DNA of 59,213 nucleotides, taken from the NCBI GenBank assembly GCA_026391455.1, contig JAPLEH010000015.1, positions 1 through 59,213 on the forward strand, in the 5' to 3' direction. This stretch comes from Bacteroidota bacterium (GTDB lineage Bacteria > Bacteroidota > Bacteroidia > Chitinophagales > Chitinophagaceae). The notes under the pieces were generated by a model. That model was given only the letters and a program-made list of their open reading frames with translations. It was not told the origin of the DNA and did not search any database. A program made the position numbers and the translations under genes. Numbering within the stretch: the first letter of the stretch is position 1; the number at the start of each line of letters is the position of its first letter. Shown piece by piece: positions 53,017 through 59,213 of this stretch.

Positions 53017-53607
53017 TCAGGCTCTTTGTTTAGCCTTTGCAGGCGCCTTCTTTACGGGCGCTTTTGTTTTTGCTTTCTTCAACGCTGATTCAATGGCCGC
53101 ACTCAGGTTGGCAAATGTAGGCTTTACAGTTACGGGCACATCATTCACAAAGAAGGCGGGTATTTCCTTAACACCGCGGTTATGTCCTTCTTTGATATCA
53201 TCCTGTACCTGCCAGCCATATAAACCATTCACCAGATCGTCCAGAAATTTCTTATTCTTTACACCCGCTTCTTTACTGTATAATTTCAGACTGGTAGTAC
53301 CCAGGTTCCTGCGGTTTGCAAAGAGCACATTGTGCATTTCCCAGAATTTTCCTTCCTGACCAGCCGCAACGGCTGATTCACTGGCCTTTAAGCTGCGCTG
53401 ATGAATAAGTGTAAGCGGAAAATGACGAAACTGAAAACGAACTTTGCCTTCAAATTCTTCGAGGATCTGCTTTACTACTTCATTTACACGGGCACATTCT
53501 TCATTTTCATACTCACCAAATTCTGTCAGTGTAACCGGGGCATTTGTATCGCCTACATAAATATCCTTGGGTTCAATAATTACTACATCATCTTTTTTGA
53601 ATGCCAT
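53017..53607 (-). CDS. DsbA-like thioredoxin-fold protein without CxxC
   Basis: 196 residues. The fold is that of the thioredoxin/DsbA group: VTLTEFGEY start, the helical insertion (SLKASESAVAAGQEGKFWEMHNVLFANRRN, as in DsbA relatives) and the cis-Pro loop VKEIPAFFVND. The active-site position reads NEEC (35-38), so the first Cys is Asn and only the resolving Cys remains. There is no signal peptide. The C-terminal 23 residues are Lys/Ala/Pro-rich (KKAKTKAPVKKAPAKAKQRA), like histone-type tails. The start has a strong SD, AAGGAG, 7 bases before the ATG, unusual for this genome. Redox activity is doubtful; a binding or glutathione-type role is possible. Confidence 0.82.
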   Translation of the reverse strand: MAFKKDDVVIIEPKDIYVGDTNAPVTLTEFGEYENEECARVNEVVKQILEEFEGKVRFQFRHFPLTLIHQRSLKASESAVAAGQEGKFWEMHNVLFANRRNLGTTSLKLYSKEAGVKNKKFLDDLVNGLYGWQVQDDIKEGHNRGVKEIPAFFVNDVPVTVKPTFANLSAAIESALKKAKTKAPVKKAPAKAKQRA

Positions 53608-53628
53608 TTTATATCTCCTTTTTTAGCC
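53608..53628 (-). promoter_or_regulatory. Strong Shine-Dalgarno site of the DsbA-like gene
   Basis: Minus strand AAGGAGATATAAA before the ATG at 53607. Nearly all other starts in the window lack any SD. Confidence 0.6.
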
Positions 53629-54191
53629 CGGCAATTTTTTTATTCGGACCTGTGATCATTTAACAAATTTCCCGCCATTTAGTTGAGGGAAAGGCAGTTA
53701 TGCCAATCCGGCACAACCTGTAAACGCTTGAAGGTAATATTTTTCTTCACCCTGCCAAATCCATCCGTAACTATTTTCCTAACATGTAAACCCCATCCTG
53801 AAAATCAAGGATTTAGAAATATTTTTCGCTAATGGTTATTACCAATCCTTAAAGTAAACCTGCCAAAAACGGCCAAACAGGTCTTTTTCGTTGCATTTTA
53901 TCCACTTGCTCATCAAAAAAAAGGCTCAAATCGTGGTTGGCGATAGTCCCACCACACACTGTAAATAATTGTTTTACAGTTAATTACAAACAAATATGTT
54001 CATTTGGTGATGCGGGGATCTGCGCAAATATGGTTTCGTTGTTCATTTTGCCGGGCCTACTTTTACATCATCAAAGCGCATTCAGCCGCTTTACCGGATA
54101 ACACCGGATCGAAGGTTTCTTGCCCCGATATGCTTCCAGCCCGATTGCCCCATTACATTTTTAGAAAACAAGATCGATAACTATTAAAACT
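53629..54191. other. Long intergenic region
   Basis: About 560 bases without a gene. It holds an operator-like inverted repeat ACTGTAAA-TAATTGT-TTTACAGT at 53958-53980, a smaller one TGGT/ACCA near 53840, and a hairpin ACCTG..CAGGT with a T tract near 53861-53890. A TACATTTT at about 54156 may be the -7 box of the next gene. Confidence 0.45.
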
Positions 54192-54608
54192 ATGTGTATG
54201 AAAAAGATCATGAGTAACAACCGTATCATTGCTATCCTGTTTTTCACCGTGTTTTCCATTGCTGCGGCACCGGCTGCTTTCGCAGGTAATGAGAAACCGG
54301 CAGTACCGGTAGAGCTTTCGTTTCTGGGCCATGTAAAGAATCAACCGCTGTTTCTGTTGAACTTTAAAGGCTCCGAAACACAGAATGAATTCACCATCAT
54401 CATTACCGATGAGGGCGGAAACACACTCTACCGCGAAAACATCAAAGGTGAAAACTTCAGTAAGAAATTTTTACTGAACACAGATGAACTCGGAGATGCG
54501 CCACTGCATTTTACTATATTCTGCAAAAACACAAAAGGTTCAGTGGAATATACGGTAAACCGCAACGTACGCACGGTACGTGAAGTAGTGGTAAACGAAG
54601 AAAAATAA
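54192..54608 (+). CDS. Secreted hypothetical protein
   Basis: 138 residues (136 if the ATG 6 bases further is used). Signal peptide with AAPAAFAG cleavage at about 33. The mature part is a small beta sandwich (VELSFLGHVKNQPLFLLNFKG, EFTIIITDEGGNTLYRENIKG, FLLNTDELGDAPLHFTIFCKN), as often seen in DUF3244-like or T9SS-fibre proteins, but too short for a sorting domain. It ends in VREVVVNEEK. Function unknown. It is followed by a strong terminator. Confidence 0.7.
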   Translation: MCMKKIMSNNRIIAILFFTVFSIAAAPAAFAGNEKPAVPVELSFLGHVKNQPLFLLNFKGSETQNEFTIIITDEGGNTLYRENIKGENFSKKFLLNTDELGDAPLHFTIFCKNTKGSVEYTVNRNVRTVREVVVNEEK

Positions 54609-54636
54609 GAAGGTAAGCGATATCCTTTGCAGCCAG

Positions 54637-54664
54637 GCCCCGGTTATAACCGGGGCTTTTTTTA
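54637..54664 (+). terminator. Terminator after the secreted hypothetical gene
   Basis: GCCCCGGTTATAACCGGGGC is a perfect 20-base palindrome followed by eight T. Confidence 0.92.
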
Positions 54665-54804
54665 TGAACGCATTTCCAATAAAGAATGGCAGCGGCAGCA
54701 CAACCGAACCTGCCGACAAATCTTTAAATTGGCAACGTATACAAAGGGCTAAATTCCGCAAGAATCAGGTCGGAAGCCAGCAACCCCTGTTCTATTTTTG
54801 CCAT

Positions 54805-55635
54805 ATGAATCATTCCTACAGTGCCATAGAAAAAGCGATCACGTATATCCGTGGACATTTTAAAGAGCAGCCGGATCTGGATGAAGTGGCCCGTCAGGTG
54901 CATATGAGCCCTTTTCATTTCCAGCGCATGTTTACCGAATGGGCCGGTATCAGTCCGAAAAAATTCTTACAGTATATCAGCATCGAACATGCGAAAAAAT
55001 TATTGCAGTCAGACCTTTCCCTTTCCGATACCAGTTTTGAAACCGGCCTGTCCGGTACCAGCCGGCTGCATGATCTGTTTATCGGTATAGAAGGCATGAC
55101 TCCCGGTGAATACAAAAACGGCGGCAAAGACCTCCCTATCCATTACAGCCATGCCGATACGCCCTTTGGAGATGTATTGATTGGGTCTACTTCACGGGGT
55201 ATCTGTCATTTATCATTTACAGAAGAAGGCGATAAAGCGATAACTCCCCTGCAGCAGGCATTTCCACAGGCTACATTCATACAGAAAACCGATTTTTTGC
55301 AACAGGACGCGCTCACCATCTTTACCAACAACTGGCAAAATCTTCCGCAGATTAAACTGCACCTGAAGGGAACACCCTTTCAGTTGAAAGTGTGGAGATC
55401 ATTATTGCAGATACCACAGGGACAAATCAGCACTTATGGTAAGATAGCTGCGCACATCGAAAAACCTGCCGCTTCCCGTGCCGTGGGCACCGCCATTGGT
55501 GATAACCCGGTTGCCTTTCTCATACCCTGTCACCGTGTATTGCGTTCAACAGGAATGATCGGAGAATATCATTGGGGCAGCAACCGCAAAGCCGCCATAC
55601 TGGGTTGGGAATCGGCTTCCGTATACGGAGAATAA
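54805..55635 (+). CDS. AraC-type HTH / O6-methylguanine-DNA methyltransferase fusion (Ada-like)
   Basis: 276 residues from the ATG at 54805 (MNHSYSAIEKAITYIRGHF); an in-frame ATG 141 bases upstream lies inside the preceding terminator, so it is rejected. AraC-type helix-turn-helix at about 8-105 (LDEVARQVHMSPFHFQRMFTEWAGISPKKFLQYI). Then the methyltransferase domain with the acceptor Cys in IPCHRVLRSTGMIGEY. It lacks the zinc-binding N-terminal phosphotriester domain of Ada, so it is the short Ada form. It repairs alkylated guanine and probably regulates its own synthesis or that of the next gene. Confidence 0.9.
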   Translation: MNHSYSAIEKAITYIRGHFKEQPDLDEVARQVHMSPFHFQRMFTEWAGISPKKFLQYISIEHAKKLLQSDLSLSDTSFETGLSGTSRLHDLFIGIEGMTPGEYKNGGKDLPIHYSHADTPFGDVLIGSTSRGICHLSFTEEGDKAITPLQQAFPQATFIQKTDFLQQDALTIFTNNWQNLPQIKLHLKGTPFQLKVWRSLLQIPQGQISTYGKIAAHIEKPAASRAVGTAIGDNPVAFLIPCHRVLRSTGMIGEYHWGSNRKAAILGWESASVYGE

Positions 55636-55801
55636 GACCGCAAGAACCGGGTTGCATTATCCCCGTCACATCCGGAATTTTACGGATGAACTTCCTTTAC
55701 AAATACTTCAGAAAATTGGTGAAGGCTAACCTGTTTCATACCGGTTGTAGTTCTTTCATCTTTACAACAACATATACAATCATCATTCAAAAAAATTATT
55801 T

Positions 55802-56533
55802 ATGGCAACATTTATGCTCATTCATGGCTCCTGGCACAGCGCCTGGAACTGGCACCTGGTAATGCCTTTACTACAGAAAGCAGGTCATACCGTAATTGCA
55901 ATTGATCTTCCGGGTATGGGGCGGGATAAAACGCCGGTACAGGATGTACGGATGCAAACCACCGTAGAAAAGATATGCGATATAATAGATGAAGTGGAAG
56001 GAGAACTCATACTGGTGGGCCACAGTAAAAACGGTATCATGATTTCGCAGGCGGCTGAATACCGGTCCCATAAAATCTCCAAACTGGTATACCTGGCAGC
56101 CTACTTAATACCCAATGGTAAAACGCAACGGGAATATTCCATGCTGGATACGGAAGGTGTGTTGAAGCCATATGTAACGCACTTTCCCGAAATACAAGCG
56201 CATACTTTGCAACCAGCAATATACCGGGAAGGCTTGTATCATGATTGCCCGTCTTATATCACGCCGCTGGCCACGATGCTGTTGAGTCATGAACCCGTGG
56301 AATCCGCCATTGTTCCGCTTCAATTGACAGCCGCCAATTATGACCGCGTGCCCCGGAATTATATTGAATGTTTGCAGGACAGGGCCGTAACCCCATATAT
56401 ACAACGAAAAATGTACAGTGAACTACCCTGCCGGAAAGTATACCAACTGGATAGCAGCCATTCGCCCTTTTTCAGCCAACCTGAAGCATTGACTGGTATA
56501 TTGCTGGAAATAGTATTGGACCCGCTAGTATAA
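55802..56533 (+). CDS. Alpha/beta hydrolase
   Basis: 243 residues. Alpha/beta hydrolase fold: FMLIHGSWHSAWNW (oxyanion side), nucleophile Ser in LVGHSKNGIMIS, acid segment VTPYIQRKMY and catalytic His in LDSSHSPFFSQPEAL. The motifs and length resemble plant-type esterases of the methyl-salicylate/hydroxynitrile lyase group, common in bacteria as small carboxylesterases. No signal peptide, so cytoplasmic. Follows the Ada-like gene by 166 bases; a functional link is not shown. Confidence 0.9.
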   Translation: MATFMLIHGSWHSAWNWHLVMPLLQKAGHTVIAIDLPGMGRDKTPVQDVRMQTTVEKICDIIDEVEGELILVGHSKNGIMISQAAEYRSHKISKLVYLAAYLIPNGKTQREYSMLDTEGVLKPYVTHFPEIQAHTLQPAIYREGLYHDCPSYITPLATMLLSHEPVESAIVPLQLTAANYDRVPRNYIECLQDRAVTPYIQRKMYSELPCRKVYQLDSSHSPFFSQPEALTGILLEIVLDPLV

Positions 56534-56540
56534 GGACATA

Positions 56541-56568
56541 AAAAAAGCCGCCAAAAGGCAGCTTTTTT
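56541..56568 (+). terminator. Terminator after the hydrolase
   Basis: AAAAAAGC-c-GCC pairs with GGC-a-GCTTTTTT around four A. Confidence 0.88.
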
Positions 56569-57250
56569 AAAGGAGTACCATTCAAATCATGCAATTTTCT
56601 TTTTAGGGGTTCCAAGAATGGTTTTCATTTTACAGGCATTTCAAAGGTTTGGATCAGGTTTTCAAGGGATGTTGGACGGTTTCAGCATTTGGATAAAGGA
56701 TAATAAAACCTATAGAGCGATTTTAAATTCAATTACGGGGTTACAGCATACAATAATGCCATAACAATTTCGGTGATACTTAATTCAGGTGATAAATGAA
56801 TGAGGAAACTGGCAAAGCCGTGGAGTCATTACATTTTACACAGGGTTGAATTAAAACGGACCGGATTTTCTGGAGGATAAGGTGGATGTCAGTGGCAGTG
56901 GTTACTGTGATCTGACAATACAAACATAACACAGTATCAGAAGTGATACAATAGTAAAAACACTTAGGAAAAATCAATCCATAAAAGGTATACTGTCCGT
57001 CATCATTGGATTAAATCATTGATACTTAGCGTCCACTAAAAAAAAGAAAATGCGGAGCTCCGTAAATTTACCAGTCTGATTTCTACATGATAAAAAATGG
57101 CAGCAAAAAAAATGTTCTGCCATTAATCCGGGGTGAATTATCGGTTGCTTATTGTCTGTACAGCATGCGTTATTTGAGAAGCAGGATGCGTCATTCAACC
57201 AGCTTGAGTCCTGTATAGCATTGTAAAAAGAGCATACAGCTATGCCGGCG
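56569..57250. other. Intergenic region with no recognised gene
   Basis: About 680 bases, A/T-rich, without an open frame of coding quality on either strand. AATGGCAGC...GTTCTGCCATT near 57095-57124 is a loose inverted repeat. It may be the decayed remains of a gene or element, but no part of it is recognised. Confidence 0.4.
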
Positions 57251-57664
57251 TCATCCTTTTATGCGAATTTCCATTTCTTCATTGTCCCCCCGGAGAAATG
57301 CTTCCAAAAATGCGATCGCATTTTCCATCGTTTGCCCGGTAATATCGCTCACATATTTATTTCGTTGTTGGCGGAAAAGTCCAAACAGTATGCTGATCGT
57401 TTTTTTTCGCTGATAAAAAATATAAAACTCCTGTTGCATTTCATCGCCCACCAATGAAAACGTAACGACCTGACCGGTCTCTTCATTGGTGAATTCTACC
57501 GATGGTGAATATTGCGCATCTTCTCCCAGATCATTGGTTCGTTTCAATTCCTGCTGCCAGGGATACTGCAGAAATGTATCCATTATATCCTTTTTCAGGA
57601 TCAATCCCTTATCAATGATCTCCGGATTTCCCGGATCACAAATGGTCCAACGCCATGCATTCAT
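57251..57664 (-). CDS. Hypothetical protein
   Basis: 137 residues, no domain recognised. Cytoplasmic by composition. N-terminal MNAWRWTICDPGNPEIIDKGLILKKDIMDTFLQYPWQQEL and central SVEFTNEETGQVVTFSLVGDEMQQEFYIFYQRKK suggest a helix-strand domain; the C-terminal is helical (ENAIAFLEAFLRGDNEEMEIRI). Divergent from the GH5 gene, 49 bases between starts. The frame is coding-like (few rare codons, closed start), so it is accepted with moderate confidence. Confidence 0.6.
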   Translation of the reverse strand: MNAWRWTICDPGNPEIIDKGLILKKDIMDTFLQYPWQQELKRTNDLGEDAQYSPSVEFTNEETGQVVTFSLVGDEMQQEFYIFYQRKKTISILFGLFRQQRNKYVSDITGQTMENAIAFLEAFLRGDNEEMEIRIKG

Positions 57665-57713
57665 AAACTAAATGTACGATACTGTTGCAGGATAATTATT
57701 ATATCTTTATTAC

Positions 57714-58859
57714 ATGAGAAGCCTGCTGATCGCTACACTAAGCCTGATTCTGCTTTCCTGCCGGAAAAAAGCGGCCGTGGATACGATGCCCCCAGATGTA
57801 ATGACGGTATTGAAGAAAGGCATCAACTTATCCAACTGGTTTAATGATTATTCCGACCCTGGTCAATTTGATAACCGTTTTACTGCTGCCACTTTGCAAA
57901 CAATTAAAGCCAACGGATTTACGTATGTACGCATCCCTATCGGCAGCACTATTCTTTTTAATCCGGCAAACCCTTCCCAATTAAATCCGGTAAACCTTGT
58001 AAAAGTGGATGCGGCAGTAAACAAATGTATCAGCAACGGGCTCGCCGTCATGCTGAACCTTCACCCGGGCTCCAATACGATCGATAGCCTGCTGGCCAAC
58101 GATGCATCTTTTCCCGATAAGCTGGCTGCCTACTGGAAGTCCGTAGCCCTTATTTTTAAAAAATATGCAAGCGACAAAATTTTCTTTGAAGTATATAATG
58201 AACCACATGCCAGTGCTGCCGGTCTTACAACGTCCGGATTCGCCTGGTGGCAAAACGTACAGGGCAAACTGATCAGTGCGGTACGCGAGGCCAGTGCCAC
58301 TCATTATATCATTGCGGGTGGCGAAGGCTGGAACAGTATGAAAGGTTTATTTCAGCTTACCCCCTATCCCGATAATAGAGTGATCTATAATTTTCATTTT
58401 TATGATCCTTTCTTATTCACACACCAGGGCGCTACATGGGCCGGATGGCAACCTGCCATAGATGCACGCAACGTCCCCTATCCTTCGAGCCCGGCTGCAG
58501 TGGCCCCGCTTATTGCCGGCAGTTCTAATACCGTTTTGAATGATGCCTTACGCTGGTATGGTGATCAGCGCTATTCCATTGATTCCATTGATTCATGGAT
58601 CAAACAAGCGGCTGACTGGGGTAATTTTCACCAGATAAAGATCATCTGCAATGAATTCGGCAGTTATATGCCCTATGCTCCACGGACCAGCCGTTTGCAA
58701 TGGATTCGGGATGTACGCGCAACCCTTGAAAAATATAAAATAGGTTGGGCCATGTGGGAATGTGATGAAGGATTTGGCTGGATCAACTATCCTGGCGGCA
58801 ACCGAAATAATCCGGTAGTGGATGAGAACGTGTTGGTGGCGTTGGGGGTGAAGTTGTAG
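57714..58859 (+). CDS. Glycoside hydrolase family 5 lipoprotein
   Basis: 381 residues. Lipoprotein signal with Cys in ILLSCRKKA (about 16). TIM-barrel with the family 5 signature: GINLSNWFNDY, YVRIPIGSTILF, LNLHPGS, the acid/base Glu in EVYNEPHASA (Glu163), HFYDPFLFTHQG and the nucleophile in ICNEFGSY (Glu314), then IGWAMWECDEGFGWINY. Family 5 enzymes cut beta-linked glucans, mannans or related chains; the exact substrate cannot be told. Being a lipoprotein, it probably works on the cell surface or in the periplasm. TATCTTTA 10-17 bases before the ATG is one mismatch from a -7 box. Its stop runs directly into the composite repeat. Confidence 0.92.
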   Translation: MRSLLIATLSLILLSCRKKAAVDTMPPDVMTVLKKGINLSNWFNDYSDPGQFDNRFTAATLQTIKANGFTYVRIPIGSTILFNPANPSQLNPVNLVKVDAAVNKCISNGLAVMLNLHPGSNTIDSLLANDASFPDKLAAYWKSVALIFKKYASDKIFFEVYNEPHASAAGLTTSGFAWWQNVQGKLISAVREASATHYIIAGGEGWNSMKGLFQLTPYPDNRVIYNFHFYDPFLFTHQGATWAGWQPAIDARNVPYPSSPAAVAPLIAGSSNTVLNDALRWYGDQRYSIDSIDSWIKQAADWGNFHQIKIICNEFGSYMPYAPRTSRLQWIRDVRATLEKYKIGWAMWECDEGFGWINYPGGNRNNPVVDENVLVALGVKL

Positions 58860-59035
58860 AGGTTATATAGGTTGCATAGGTTGAAGAAGTTTAAGAGGTT
58901 CCATAGGTTGAAGAAGTTCCATAGGTTGTTGAGGCCTGCTTGCCCTATGGGCTGCCTGAGCGTAGCCGAAGGCAGGTTTCATAGGTTCAAGAGGTTCCAT
59001 AGGTTTAAGAAGTTCAAGAGGTTGAATACAGTTCG
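58860..59035 (+). repeat. Composite repeat copy 2, module F
   Basis: 9-base words AGGTTGCAT, AGGTTGAAG, AAGTTTAAG, AGGTTCCAT, as in copy 1, about 15 copies, interrupted at 58935-58980 by a palindrome-bearing insert. From the TTG at 58872 the frame is open for 62 codons and reads as His-Arg-Leu-Lys-Lys-Phe-Lys-Arg-Phe repeats. Confidence 0.75.
58941..58976. repeat. REP-like palindrome inside composite repeat copy 2
   Basis: GCCC-TAT-GGGC is followed by CTGCCT / AGGCAG around TGAGCGTAGCCGAAGG-like sequence. The core TGAGCGTAGYCGAAGG resembles a word that I recall as frequent in Bacteroidota genomes; the frequency was not checked here. It splits module F into two blocks. Confidence 0.45.
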
Positions 59036-59213
59036 CGGTTGCTGGTTTCTGGATGTTTGAGGCTCGTGGCTGATAGCTCGCGGCTCACGGCTGGCTGTTT
59101 ACTTGCAGCTTGTAGCTAACAACTTGCAGCCGGCTGTTAAAGGCTCATGGCTGATAGCTCGCGGCTCGAAGCTGGCTGTTGTTGCTGGCTGTTTACTTGC
59201 AGCTTGTAGCTAA
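59036..59213 (+). repeat. Composite repeat copy 2, module G (cut by window end)
   Basis: Words GGCTCGTGGCTGATAGCTCGCGGC, AGCTTGTAGCTAAC, GGCTGTT and TTGCAGC repeat to the last base. A 28-base stretch beginning GGCTGTTTACTTGCAGC occurs twice (about 59092 and 59187). Same words and order as 45741-45930. Confidence 0.7.

Noticed and set aside
54664-54804. Longer start for the Ada-like gene
   Set aside because: The upstream ATG lies in the T tract of the preceding terminator and the added residues are not part of the AraC-type domain.
56569-57250. Remnant insertion sequence in the gap
   Set aside because: No transposase fragment and no terminal inverted repeats with target duplication could be found; only a loose dyad.

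Overview
The window looks like a chromosomal segment of a Bacteroidota member, most likely family Chitinophagaceae. The grounds are: the promoter motif TAnnTTTG with TTG about 20 bases upstream, seen repeatedly; an almost complete lack of Shine-Dalgarno sequences; secreted proteins with C-terminal type IX secretion (T9SS type A) sorting domains; TonB-dependent receptors with N-terminal carboxypeptidase-regulatory-like domains; DUF4476, DUF5686, DUF4878 and DUF5684 proteins; and many N-terminal lipoprotein or signal peptides ending in AQ. The family assignment is inference; no ribosomal database search was possible.

Layout. Bases 1-1010 are the 5' two thirds of a 16S rRNA gene on the minus strand, preceded (1194-1692) by an array of five promoter units at about 115-base spacing. 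Next come truA with a DUF4476 protein, an M1 aminopeptidase, a T9SS cargo protein, a four-gene LemA/LemA/TPM/TPM operon, and a glycolytic block (pgk, a small membrane protein, gap). A tRNA-Glu gene (15369-15440) is followed by two decayed 182-base repeats that each carry the tRNA 3' end. Then follow a large fibronectin-type T9SS protein, an L,D-transpeptidase, a small heat-shock protein with a phospholipase D family enzyme, homogentisate dioxygenase, a phosphoesterase, and a beta-lactamase-fold serine hydrolase flanked by two NTF2-like secreted proteins. The middle holds a TolB-like protein, a TPR lipoprotein, rpe, a TonB receptor, a DUF5686 protein, a hemerythrin-like protein and phoH with a structured upstream region. 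From 39.8 kb come a YiiX-type amidase, DUF4878 lipoproteins, a tight crcB-ppa-TauE/SafE operon, an NlpC/P60 peptidase, an ECF sigma factor with its probable membrane anti-sigma protein, guanine deaminase, a divergent Mur ligase, a YdeI-like protein, a large outer-membrane barrel, an RRM RNA-binding protein, a DsbA-like protein without CxxC, an AraC/MGMT fusion, an alpha/beta hydrolase and a GH5 glycosidase.

How the parts work together. Most of the window is housekeeping and envelope genes in short operons. Clear functional groupings are gap/pgk (glycolysis), the LemA/TPM cluster (envelope), crcB with ppa (fluoride export beside a fluoride-sensitive enzyme; inference) and sigma/anti-sigma. No prophage, transposase, CRISPR array or defence island is seen.

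The most unusual features are non-coding. They are the tandem rRNA promoter array whose discriminator is shared with the tRNA promoter, a family of short 'word-like' repeats filling intergenic spaces, a two-module composite repeat found at two places (45.6-45.9 kb and 58.9-59.2 kb) whose first module reads as an open cationic peptide, and a three-stem element upstream of phoH.
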